Shown here piece after piece: positions 1 through 7,918 of a DNA stretch of 10,816 nt; position 1 is the stretch's first letter; each line of letters starts with the position of its first letter. Origin of the DNA: Parachlamydiaceae bacterium (GTDB taxonomy: Bacteria; Chlamydiota; Chlamydiia; Chlamydiales; Parachlamydiaceae); assembly GCA_013414685.1 (NCBI GenBank), contig CP058704.1, positions 1,223,128 to 1,233,943 of the forward strand, read 5' to 3'. The notes beneath the pieces are model-generated. The model was not told the origin of the DNA and did no database searches. It saw only the letters and a program-made list of their open reading frames with translations. The position numbers were made by a program, and so were the translations under genes.

Positions 1-89
1 AGAAAAATTATCAACGTGCCTATGCGGCTTGGAAAACAATGTTTTGACTGGATCAATTATCACCCTCAATTCAGTAAAAAAAGATAAAG
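1..89. other. Left flank without a supportable gene
   Basis: The sequence downstream of the copy D stop contains a T7 tract on the minus strand (77-83) without a clear preceding stem, so a terminator is not demonstrated. Short open stretches reach the left edge on both strands and cannot be judged at this length. Confidence 0.4.
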
Positions 90-406
90 TTAAGCTTCCT
101 GAAAACGTTCCTCAAGTTCGTCCACAGCATATCGAATAAATTCAATGCGTCGAATAAGATCGGCCGAAAAAGACAATTTCTTAATCCGCTCCTAAAAGCT
201 CTGAGAAAATTCTCTCTTACCTCATTCCCCTCTGATAAAATAATGAAAAAATGCCCCTCGCACATATGAGGAATTTCCAGAGACAATTCTTCCGTTGAGG
301 CACTGCTTGCAAAGCGAACGAAAAGAGACTGAAGATTGCTTGGCAAAGCATTATATATTTCAAGGGCTTCCAAAAAATGATGATTCTCAGATAATTGGAA
401 AGCCAA
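71..406 (-). CDS. Copy D segment: C-terminal domain
   Basis: The true frame is open from about 467 (NFNIRQWSEINKH) and includes HHFLEALEIYNAL and IPHMCEGHFFIILS, matching the C-terminal domains of A and B. A one-base shortfall at 191-192 moves the displayed frame off the true one. The corrected frame reads ERIKKLSFSADLI, then VDELEERFQEA, and stops with TAA at 90-92 rather than at 71. Confidence 0.62.
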   Translation of the reverse strand: MAFQLSENHHFLEALEIYNALPSNLQSLFVRFASSASTEELSLEIPHMCEGHFFIILSEGNEVRENFLRAFRSGLRNCLFRPILFDALNLFDMLWTNLRNVFRKLNFIFFY

Positions 407-1786
407 TTTAATGTGCTTATTTATTTCACTCCACTGCCTGATATTAAAATTTTGAACGCAGTCTCTAAAGGAGACAGACCATCATTTAACCACTCAAAAG
501 GGCGGAATGATTAAATTCTTGATCATCTAATAAAAAAATAATTTCCACGGATGTATGTGAAAGTGATCAAAAAGTCAGAAAGATATCCGCTGCCAGGCAG
601 AAGTTGAGAAATATAATCTTGTCTAAAAGGCCCCTCTAGTAAATGCTTAAGTTTTAAATCATCTATGAAAAAATCCAATAAACTTACAATCGCCTCAATA
701 TGCGAGCTTATCAGTGGATTAAAGTCCAACTTAGTGGAAAAAATCTCTGGTCTAAGATACGAGAGGCAAATTTTTTGCGAATCCGCTTCATCGCTTGCAA
801 AATATCGAGAAATAAATTCATTAATGAAAACTTTGTTATGCATTTGGCCATTCACAACTGCTGCACATTGCGCCGGCGGAAGTAGCGTGATATCCCAAAA
901 AAATTAGGTGCTTGTTTGCTTGCCGCTTCCCAAATTTCAAGGGAAGTTCTTTGGCTTGATTTAAAAAATCATCTCGTGAAATATCCCGAACCACACTTAA
1001 GATTCCATCTCTTAATAGCAAGCCAATTAAAATCACCTGTACTTCCTTGCTAAAAAGGGTAGTAAAATTGCGGTTTGGTCTTTCCTATCTAATAAAAAAT
1101 CTTCATCTTCTTTGTTTTCGATTGCCTGGATGAATAATAAAAAGTTTTCTTTTGATCTATAAAACATGGATTTTTGCATTTCCGTTGCCAAGATCAAAAG
1201 CCGTTCAAGAGAGATTTCATCTAATTGATGAGCTTGGATTTTTCAAAATAAGGAATGATTTGCTCAGAGAAAGTATTCGCGGCAAGCAATTCTTTAAATT
1301 TTATGAAATCTTCCTCGTTTTCGGTTTGAATTTTTCTTGACCATCTAAAAAAGAACCTGTTCTTTCTTTAGAGGAATGCTTTGCATATGGTTTGCAGGTT
1401 CCAAAGATTTAATTGAACGAATCGTTTGCAGAAGTTTCTCAATTTTGTTTTGCCGAGAACCTCCCTGTATCTTAGTCGCAATATATAAATTTTCTACCGC
1501 TATTAATAATTTTTTTGGTCTGTTTCTTCTAAATTCTCCTCCATCTTTAGATGTTTAGTCTCTTGAAGAATGTTTTGTGCAACTTGATCCAGATCAGGAT
1601 TTCTTGGAACCAAGGTGAATGTGATCAGATGAATGAACCATCGAATAAAATTACGAAAACAAGAGTTTTCTTTAATGAAAGGATGCTATATTGTTTCGTT
1701 TGAAAATTCAAAGTAACAGTTTCCTGAAGAGGATCAAAAGAGCAAAGAACGTTGACATTCCTTTTAAATTCGTCTGAAAGAAACAT
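90..1786 (-). pseudogene. Copy D: internally deleted paralog, about 569 aa when 11 frameshifts are repaired
   Basis: This is the most diverged member. Frame breaks lie at 1678-1680, 1510-1516, 1347-1352 (two short or one long), 1239-1243, 1052-1056, 935-937, 897-903, 532-538 (two short), 496-499, 467-469 and 191-192. With 13 bases added it reads through from ATG at 1786 to TAA at 90. The signature is FRNFIRWFIHL followed by PRNPDLDQ. It then passes from about A residue 140 to about 515, keeps the LLPFFS, LPPAQCAAVVNG and LRPEIF region, skips about 190 residues, and resumes at LLEGP (A 902-906), ending in the C-terminal domain (MCEGHFFIIL). It therefore lacks the linker and most of the first helical block. 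The start has a strong AGGAG four bases upstream. It is preceded by a 322-nt gap, so it may have its own promoter. Function unknown. Confidence 0.78.
523..855 (-). CDS. Copy D segment: middle block joined to the C-terminal domain
   Basis: From about 897 downwards this frame reads TLLPPAQCAAVVNG, the residues of the FFEDVFGG region in diverged form (FISRYFAS), LRPEIF, then directly LLEGPF, which in copy A lies about 230 residues later. The segment therefore contains the internal deletion point of copy D. The apparent start at 855 is an internal codon. It leaves the true frame at the A7 run 532-538. Confidence 0.62.
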   Translation of the reverse strand: MNGQMHNKVFINEFISRYFASDEADSQKICLSYLRPEIFSTKLDFNPLISSHIEAIVSLLDFFIDDLKLKHLLEGPFRQDYISQLLPGSGYLSDFLITFTYIRGNYFFIR

Positions 1787-2108
1787 AAAACTCCTACGTT
1801 AAAAAACGTGAGTTTTGTAAAAGAGATTGAAGGAAAACGAATGAGTTTGCTTAAGTTTTTATTTTTATTCCTTTAAGAAAAAAATTTATCCAAGCAAAAA
1901 ACAAAAATCGATTCTTATCAAAACTTACGCTTAAATCATTTTTCGGTGTAATTTTCGGTACAAATAAAATTCATTTCGTTTTCAAAACAAATTGAGCAAA
2001 TAGCCTTAAGAAGTTTTATTGCATTTTAAATTTTCAATTTTTTTCGTCCATTTTTTGATCAGGCTCGCAGTGGAAAATTGTGAAATTAATAGAAATCTTT
2101 TTTAAATT
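1787..2108. other. AT-rich gap between copies C and D
   Basis: This stretch of 322 bases has no supportable gene of its own. It may hold a decayed C-terminal tail of copy C on the minus strand (a frame reading QFSTASLIKKW and stopping at 2006). It has a short direct repeat TTTTCGGT on the plus strand (1940-1947 and 1952-1959, 12 bases apart) and the ribosome binding site of copy D. I see no convincing -35/-10 pair and no strong hairpin with a T tract. It is the only sizeable gap in the array and the likeliest place for an independent promoter of copy D. Confidence 0.5.
1791..1795 (-). promoter_or_regulatory. Strong ribosome binding site of copy D
   Basis: AGGAG on the coding strand lies four bases before ATG 1786-1784 and is the best Shine-Dalgarno match of the array. 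A small inverted repeat (ACGTT-TTTT-AACGT, 1796-1809) directly abuts it on the upstream side. Confidence 0.65.
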
Positions 2109-2862
2109 TTAAACAGCTTCATCATTTGAATGATTGGCTGTATTCCTTACATAAGCTAAGAGATAATTTTGCATCTCAAGTGAAAAAAGGCAGCAAGGCT
2201 CGGAAATGAGCGGTTTTATTTATGAAGGCTTCAATTTCAGACTCATCTTGTAAATTGTGTTCAAAAAGAGGTGCCAAAATAGAAAGCTTTTGATCTCTTA
2301 TTTCATTTTCTAGAGGAAAGATTTTTTGAATAACTCATTCAATTCCCAATTTGGCAAATCAAGTTCTAAAAGAGGAATGTCTTCAAGATATTGGAGTTTT
2401 ATAGGAAGAGGCATTTGATTAAACAATTCCTTTTACGCTGGATCGATTGGGTTTTAAAACATAGCTTATCAGGTTTGGTAGGTGCACGTTAAGAGGTTCT
2501 TCCTCAATCAGAAGACGGGTGAATCCGATAAAAAAATGATCGTAAGGTTCTTCGTAGGGATTAAGCTCAATTATTTTTCTATCAGATGATCTTCACATTG
2601 GCTCATTTTTAAAATACGGCTTAAATCATCTATTGATCTACAGGCTAAAAGTGTTTCTAATAGAAACAACCAATTTTCTTTTGAAAAGTTCTTCTCTAAA
2701 GCCAAAGCTTTACCTAGAAAGCTCTCATTAAATTCGTCTTCGGAAGTAGACAAAGATTGATTGACTGCAATAAGTCCAAAAAATGATAAATGAAAAATTT
2801 CATCTCTTCTTTTGGTAGGAATTTTTCAAAACTTTCAAGGACCTCAGGTGTCAATGAATGCT

Positions 2863-3138
2863 CTAATATCGAAGCCGTGACAGCCTCCCAAAAATAGATT
2901 CATGATTGGGAAATTGTTGATTTTTCCACTCTTGGTCTAAAATTCTTTCTAGATATTCGCCTTTAGACCTTAATTCTGGTTGATAAACAGGTAACCCATG
3001 AATCCAGGCAGAAAGACGCTGTATGTCTATAGGTTCATGAACTAAAGCTTCAAAAAGAAATGGGATAAACAATTCAGAAGGGCCAAGAAATGCTTTTTCG
3101 ACAAGAAGACGAATAAGATCTGTAGATAATTTTTGCAT
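2863..3138 (-). CDS. Copy C segment 3: helical repeat block
   Basis: The segment matches copy A residues of about 240-320: LSTDLIRLLVEKAF, HEPIDIQRLSAWIHG and PVYQPELRSKG. The apparent start ATG lies at the frameshift, so it is internal. The frame breaks at 2890-2894; adding one base gives IFWEAVTASI followed by SLTPEVLESFEKFL, the equivalent of ITPEVVQIFEKHL in copy A. Confidence 0.62.
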   Translation of the reverse strand: MQKLSTDLIRLLVEKAFLGPSELFIPFLFEALVHEPIDIQRLSAWIHGLPVYQPELRSKGEYLERILDQEWKNQQFPNHESIFGRLSRLRY

Positions 3139-3397
3139 TTTCCTGAATCCATTCTTTAGATAACCCCTTCAAACCCATGCAAAGGGTGGGCGTTAAATCA
3201 TCAGAAAGATCCAGATCCGCTTCAACTTCAAGAAAAAGCGGAGCCATTTTTTCAGCGATGGCTTGAGGCTCTAAGCCTGCTTCAATATTTTCTAATAGCA
3301 GTTTCAGTCTTTGAGAATTTGATATTTCTTGATGTACACGTTCATGAATCTCTGCCAAAGAAGAGGGATTTTGAATGTCCAATACCCCTTGCTCCAA
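3074..3397 (-). CDS. Copy C segment 2: first helical block
   Basis: The frame is open back to about 3434 and carries the short replacement for the linker (NCHYPSQQVRTLEQG), then APLFLEVEADLDL and GLSKEWIQENAK, equivalent to copy A residues of about 130-240. It leaves the true frame at the T5 run 3130-3134; the next frame gives LSTDLIRLLVEKAF, matching ISPEMIRFIVEKSF in A. Confidence 0.62.
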   Translation of the reverse strand: MEQGVLDIQNPSSLAEIHERVHQEISNSQRLKLLLENIEAGLEPQAIAEKMAPLFLEVEADLDLSDDLTPTLCMGLKGLSKEWIQENAKIIYRSYSSSCRKSISWPF

Positions 3398-3484
3398 AGT
3401 ACGGACTTGCTGCGATGGGTAATGACAATTAGATTTTTAAAACTAATTTTCTCCGGATCAAAAATTGGAATTTTTTAATCGTTT

Positions 3485-3838
3485 TTAAGAGATGATGGAT
3501 TTTTTTGAGCAATCTCGTCCGCCATTTTTCTGAATGATTTGATCAAGATTTATGAAAGCTTGCCCAAACAAAAACTTTTCATTTTCTGTCAGTTGATCGT
3601 GAGCATTTATTTCTTGCGCTTTGTTTAAGACTCGCTCTGCGACTGCATCAAGTTTGGCATTACGTGCCGCATGTTTACAAGTTATCCAATAGATCATCCA
3701 GGATAAGAAATTTTGAAATCTGGATTTTTTTGCCTTGACAAGACATTTAGTATTTGAATCGATCTCCACACTTTCCTGATCAGAAGAAAGCTTGGATAAG
3801 AAATCAAGATCTCCTCTAAGAACCGCTGATACAGACAC
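3485..3838 (-). CDS. Copy C segment 1: N-terminal signature domain
   Basis: The segment covers residues 1 to about 116 of copy C from the GTG start, including FQNFLSWMIYWITC, ARNAKLDA and IIQKNGG. Its last residues after 3500-3506 are out of frame; one more base gives KKIHHLLKTIKK, matching EINRFLRTIEK in copy A. Confidence 0.68.
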   Translation of the reverse strand: MSVSAVLRGDLDFLSKLSSDQESVEIDSNTKCLVKAKKSRFQNFLSWMIYWITCKHAARNAKLDAVAERVLNKAQEINAHDQLTENEKFLFGQAFINLDQIIQKNGGRDCSKKSIIS

Positions 3839-3845
3839 AAACAAA

Positions 3846-3848
3846 CCT
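3846..3848 (-). promoter_or_regulatory. Weak ribosome binding site of copy C
   Basis: AGG lies seven bases before the GTG at 3838-3836 and decides for that start over the TTG at 3844, which would sit only one base from it. The site is weak, so copy C may depend on translation of B arriving from upstream. Confidence 0.45.
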
Positions 3849-3871
3849 ATGGAGTAACATCATTTTATCGT

Positions 3872-4417
3872 CTAAAAGATCGAATACCTTTTTCCTGCCT
3901 CAACAATTTCAAGAAGTAGCTGCCCCTTAATCTCAGAAAATCTTTTTCCTGAATACCATAGTTTATAGCCTGATGAAGTTTTGCTTTCGTATTTGGATGA
4001 CAAGAGAACAAAAACCTGGCCTTCATTCATATAAATCAGCTCCTGAACGATGTCTTCCTGAGTTGATGCATTTGAAATACAGGCAGTAAAATCATTTACT
4101 TTCAATTCCTTTGAAGTCTGAAAAGCTTCATTAAAATCTTTATCTTTTACCTGACGAGATAAGCGCTGTAAATTCTCATTTAAGTTGTCGTGGTTTTCGC
4201 TTAATCGATGCTTTACATAATTATGGCAATTTGGAAATTCATTTGACGATAGTACCATTATCCGATCATTATATTGATTGCTATTCCATAATAAAGCCAA
4301 TTTCCATGGATACCTATCTAAGTGTTTGAGGATGGGTTGCAAAATTTGCGGGTTATACTGCCCAAGCTGAAGCGGTCCTTGCAAAAGGGCACACAATTTT
4401 TCTTTCTCATCCACCAT
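3872..4417 (-). CDS. Copy B segment: C-terminal domain, 181 codons
   Basis: The frame is open upstream of the apparent start to about 4534, with an unbroken match to copy A from about residue 852. It covers LLQGPLQLG, LDRYPWKLALL, NFTACIS-like and ELIYMNEGQVFVLL motifs and ends in EIVEAGKRYSIF. A has GKSIR at this point, so the last few residues may be shifted by a one-base difference near 3890. This is the second longest single frame in the array. Confidence 0.7.
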   Translation of the reverse strand: MVDEKEKLCALLQGPLQLGQYNPQILQPILKHLDRYPWKLALLWNSNQYNDRIMVLSSNEFPNCHNYVKHRLSENHDNLNENLQRLSRQVKDKDFNEAFQTSKELKVNDFTACISNASTQEDIVQELIYMNEGQVFVLLSSKYESKTSSGYKLWYSGKRFSEIKGQLLLEIVEAGKRYSIF

Positions 4418-4491
4418 TTTTAAGAGCGATTCGAAAGGAATGTTTGGATCTGCAGTGTAAGTGTTTTCTGCAACTTTATCCCAACATGTAT

Positions 4492-4854
4492 TTACAAGTT
4501 CCTTTGCAACATCCGGTTCAAGGATGGGAAGAATTTTAAAAGGATGGTTTCAGTCAGCAGTTCTGCATGAGCTAGAATTTCCGTATTCAGAAGATCTTTG
4601 GAAAGTGAAAGGATCATTGTCTTTTTACCTTCTGGGGTATCTTTACTTGCTTCAATGACCTCTTTAAAACATGCTTGGAGTAAAATTGGATTGCATCCAT
4701 TTTTACCCAGCCAATTGGTTAATAGAGTTAGGTTTCGAAGTTCCACATTAACAGGTTTAAATAGCTTTATAAACGCTTCGCTGTTTCTTTCATCAATTTT
4801 TTCAATGACTGTTTTATAATTATCTAAAAGATGGGAATTAGAGGAAATAGCCAA
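4492..4854 (-). CDS. Copy B segment: C-terminal helical block
   Basis: The frame is open upstream of 4854 to about 4933 (LPWDEYPVEVCLA) and matches copy A residues of about 730-855: AFIKLFKP, LTNWLGKNGCNP and LLQACFKEVIE. It breaks at about 4534-4541, and the next frame continues as LPILEPDVAKELV, matching LPILEPKVAKNLV in A. Confidence 0.66.
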   Translation of the reverse strand: MAISSNSHLLDNYKTVIEKIDERNSEAFIKLFKPVNVELRNLTLLTNWLGKNGCNPILLQACFKEVIEASKDTPEGKKTMILSLSKDLLNTEILAHAELLTETILLKFFPSLNRMLQRNL

Positions 4855-4978
4855 GCAGACTTCAACTGGATATTCATCCCAGGGAAGAGTTTTAATTTCG
4901 CCAATGTTCAGCAGCTGGAGATATGTTAAAGCTTTCTCTCAAAATTAGAAAATTCTTTAAATAGACCTTTAGACGCTG

Positions 4979-5440
4979 CTAATCGAAGGTTGTGAAAATG
5001 TTCCTCTTGCTCCCACCCCTTCCTCTGCCTGAGCAGTTCAAAAACTTATCCCATATCTCTATATCAATTTCTGAGGCACCTTCAAATTGAAATACTTCAG
5101 GATCTAAATGCTCCAATAAATCTTTCTGAAGTTGTTCTTCGTTCCCGCCAAACACATCTTCAAAAAAATCACGGAGGAAAGAATGATCCTCTGTTCGACC
5201 ATTTGCAAGAGCAGCCAACTGTTCAACCGGAAGTTGTTTGAGACCCGACCAATAATCCAGATTGTGCATCATCTTTGATGCCTCGGCCCATCTTTCTTTG
5301 GGTAGATTCAAAGCTTCTTTTAGAACAGCTCCGTATTCGCTTTGATCAATGGACGCGTCAGTAGGATTGAATCCCCTTAAGGCCATACGAATCATGCGGC
5401 TTTGCATGTAAGCATTGAAAAAGGAAGCAGGGCGACACAA
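4979..5440 (-). CDS. Copy B segment: central conserved core
   Basis: This frame corresponds to copy A residues of about 562-690. It contains LPKERWAEASK, LPVEQLAALANG, FFEDVFGGNEEQ and LDPEVFQFEGAS, in the same order and spacing as in copy A. The end after 5040-5044 (CSGRGRGG onwards) is out of frame; one more T on the coding strand gives DKFFELL as in A. The upstream frame joins across 5418-5422 to give LPFFNAYMQ. Confidence 0.7.
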   Translation of the reverse strand: MCRPASFFNAYMQSRMIRMALRGFNPTDASIDQSEYGAVLKEALNLPKERWAEASKMMHNLDYWSGLKQLPVEQLAALANGRTEDHSFLRDFFEDVFGGNEEQLQKDLLEHLDPEVFQFEGASEIDIEIWDKFLNCSGRGRGGSKRNIFTTFD

Positions 5441-7094
5441 ATCTCTTCATTTTGCATCAGTTCAAAAAATTCGGCGTGGTCTTTTTGATCATCCCCATAA
5501 AATCTGTTTTCTAAAATCTTAGCAAGACATTGAAGAGATTGATCTCTTTTCTCTGAGGTGGTCTTTGATTTAGTTTCTTCAGCAACTTCCTCAATAATGG
5601 AATATAAGTCTTTTTACGAAGCGTTTCCAAAAAGTTTAAAGGGATTTTTTCAATATGAGCCTTCAGTAAGATTTGCGGCATACTTTCAAACAGGTATTTT
5701 TTCGACCTTCGGAGAAGTGAGAAAACACATATCGTATTGTAAAATCCTGAATAAGAGTTAGATCGCTCTCTACAATTTCGTCTATTATCACTTCAAAAAA
5801 ATGTCTCTAAATTCTTCAGTAACTCCAGGATTAAGTTCAAAGACCTTTTGTAGCAAATTTTCTTTGGGATATTTTTCAAGATCTCCATGAAATAGTGGGG
5901 GCTCCAAGTATGGCAGAGAGTTTCAAGAAGAAAATCACGAGTTTCAATAGAAAAAGTATCAGCTAGCTCCAGAATTTTTCCAAAAAAGTTGTTTTAAAGT
6001 CATCAGGCTGGAAAAATAAATCTTGTTCATAGGCTGCCACATGGCCAAAATAATTATGAATAAATAAACGCAGAGTCTCTTTAGGCAAATATTTTTCTAG
6101 AATTTGAAAAGTCTCAGCATCGATTTTTCTTTGAATTTGTCATTGAGATTATTCCAACAGGAATAAAAATTATTCGTATCATCGAGAGGGTATTCTAAGA
6201 GAATCCATTGATCGTGCGAGATTCTATTTCCTTGAGAAAGTAGGTGGTCTGCGTTAAAGGCTCGAAAACCATAGACGAAAGCGCTTAAGCGCTCTGAATC
6301 GACAGGCTCTTGGGTTAATGCCTCAAACACACTCAAAATCACATCCTCATTGACCAGGAAACTTTTTCAATGATAAATCGGATCATACCAGGCGAGATTT
6401 TCAAAATGTTGGACTGTAGCCAATCTTTGTCTTTAGCTAGTCCTTTGCACAAAATTTCTATCAGGTCATAAGGAAGATCAACAGAATTTTCTAATGTTAG
6501 TAAAAGGGGGTGAATTTCACTAATTATCTCTTTTCTTTCTTTTAATTTTCTCAAAGCTGTCTTCAAAGTTTCATCACTGGAGGCGACGGCTGGGGGACTG
6601 CAGGAAGAGGTTGTTGCACGAGTGAATTCGGCTTATTATCCATTGTTTCTTGAGGAAGAAGGTCAGAAGAATTAATTAGAGGGTCTTGGGGTGTGTTTTG
6701 ATTCGATTGACCTGAAATCTTTTGGACGGGTGCTAAATTTTGTATCTTTTCAATCGTCTTTAAAAAACGGCTGATTTCAGCAGAACGCTCTATTCCTCCG
6801 TTTTTTCGATGATTTTACTGAGATTTTCAATAGCTGATTTAAAAAAGCTTTCTCGGCCTCTGAAGCGATGTCTTGACCTTTTATTTCTCCAGCTTCCCGA
6901 AGAATACGTCTTGTGATTTCATCTAATTTGGCATTGCGTGGAATCCTCGTACAACTTACTAAATGAATAAACCAGCTCCAAAAATTCTGAAGCATCGATC
7001 TTTTCCTTGCTTCCACTAATTTTCCATCTAAAAGTCTATACTTTGACTGTCGACGTTAATTTTAGTAAGAACCTGGCTGTATTGTCTAAATGCT

Positions 7095-7490
7095 TCAGAA
7101 ATGGGCATACAATTCCTTTAATTTTCTAGTTAATCGAATACTTTTTCCTGCTTCTAAGATTTCACAAAGCTGGATGAATTGTTCTTCAGAAAGGATCTTT
7201 GCTTGCTTACCATACTCAAGGGCCTGAGATAACTTTGCAGTCAAATTAGGATGGCGTGAAAGCATGAAGACCTGAGCTTCATTCATATACATCAGCTCTT
7301 TACAAATACTTTCATTTGTAGATCTGGTAGGAATGCAGGTAGTCCAGTAATCTTTCACCACGTCTAAATCGTTTAATGCATTTAAAGCCTCTTCAAAATT
7401 CTTCTCTTTAACGAGGCCAAAGAATGTTTGAAGTTGAGCATTCAAATCTGTGAATTGAGATTTTTCCATTTTGTTCCTAAATCCACACAT
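7095..7490 (-). CDS. Copy A segment 9: C-terminal domain
   Basis: The true frame starts at about 7470 (MEKSQF) and covers residues 963-1086. It contains NFEEALNAL, ELMYMNEAQVFML and ILEAGKSIR. The same layout is present at the ends of B (ELIYMNEGQVFVLL) and D (MCEGHFFIIL), so this C-terminal domain is a defined module kept in three of the four copies. The last codons (KELYAHF) are read from the ribosome binding site and first codons of copy B in another frame. Confidence 0.7.
   Translation of the reverse strand: MCGFRNKMEKSQFTDLNAQLQTFFGLVKEKNFEEALNALNDLDVVKDYWTTCIPTRSTNESICKELMYMNEAQVFMLSRHPNLTAKLSQALEYGKQAKILSEEQFIQLCEILEAGKSIRLTRKLKELYAHF
7114..7119 (-). promoter_or_regulatory. Ribosome binding site of copy B, inside copy A
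   Basis: AAAGGA on the coding strand lies five bases before ATG 7108-7106, the same geometry as for copy A. It is part of the last codons of copy A, which supports translational coupling of A and B. Confidence 0.7.
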
Positions 7491-7918
7491 TTTGCATGGG
7501 AATGCGCATTCATATCGGAAAGACGCGTAGTAAACGAAGGATCATTTAAGAGCAAGGCCATTTTCCATGGATAAAGTTCTAAATGATCAAAAATTTCCTT
7601 TAAAACCTTTTCGTTTTTAGGCTGTTGAAAGTTCAAAGGACCCTTTAAAAGGGTACACATTGCAGTTTGTTCGTCTATCATCTTTAAGATAGCAGCAAAT
7701 GGGATTTTTGCTTGAGAAAGATGTGAATTTCTCTTGATTGTTTCCCAACAAGATTCGACCAGGTTTTTGCAACTTTTGGTTCAAGAATAGGGAGAACTGT
7801 AAAGAGAGAATGATCATTAAGCTCCTGTGCATGCGAGAGAATTCTATCATTAAGAATTTTTTTGAAATAGACTTAATAACAGGAATGCGAGTTTCTTTTG
7901 TTTGAACACTCACCTCAA

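Larger units (their letters stand above)
2109..3838 (-). pseudogene. Copy C: half-length paralog, 580 aa when 10 frameshifts are repaired
   Basis: The copy matches only the first ~585 residues of copy A. Frame breaks lie at 3500-3506, 3471-3476, 3434-3438, 3130-3134 (two short), 2890-2894, 2778-2783, 2574-2578, 2431-2434 (two short), 2322-2327 and 2183-2188 (two short). I chose the GTG start at 3838 because its translation (MSVSAVLRGDL) aligns base for base with the starts of A and D, and AGG lies seven bases upstream; a TTG at 3842-3844 is less likely. The signature reads FQNFLSWMIYWITC then ARNAKLDA. The long polar linker of A and B is replaced by a shorter stretch. The frame ends in TAA at 2109, just after the segment equivalent to A 573-585; one more T in the run before it would add nine residues. 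A further open stretch down to 2006 might be a remnant of the C-terminal domain. Function unknown. Confidence 0.78.
3872..7108 (-). pseudogene. Copy B: large helical-repeat paralog, 1083 aa when 15 frameshifts are repaired
   Basis: This is the closest relative of copy A and collinear with it throughout. Frame breaks lie at 7030-7033, 6841-6846, 6801-6806, 6592-6596 (G5), 6363-6367, 6124-6128, 5982-5987, 5897-5901 (G5), 5795-5801, 5697-5702, 5611-5615, 5418-5422, 5040-5044, about 4933-4935 and about 4534-4541. Each is repaired by adding one base, giving 1083 residues. The first 120 residues and the FFEDVFGG block are very like A; the linker (Q/N/P/S-rich) and the region around A residues 430-515 are much more diverged. 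The start is ATG at 7108 with AAAGGA five bases upstream, both inside the end of copy A, so translation is probably coupled. The exact C-terminus is uncertain: the current frame stops at 3872 (TAG), but a doubled G near 3890 relative to A could be another indel. Function unknown. Confidence 0.83.

Noticed and set aside
3..47. Possible C-terminal end of a plus-strand gene (KNYQRAYAAWKTMF then TGA)
   Set aside because: The composition looks protein-like and a convergent gene is plausible, but 14 codons are too few, and a minus-strand frame is also open there.
461..475. Inverted repeat GTCTC/GAGAC
   Set aside because: It lies inside the coding part of copy D and has only a five-pair stem; probably chance.
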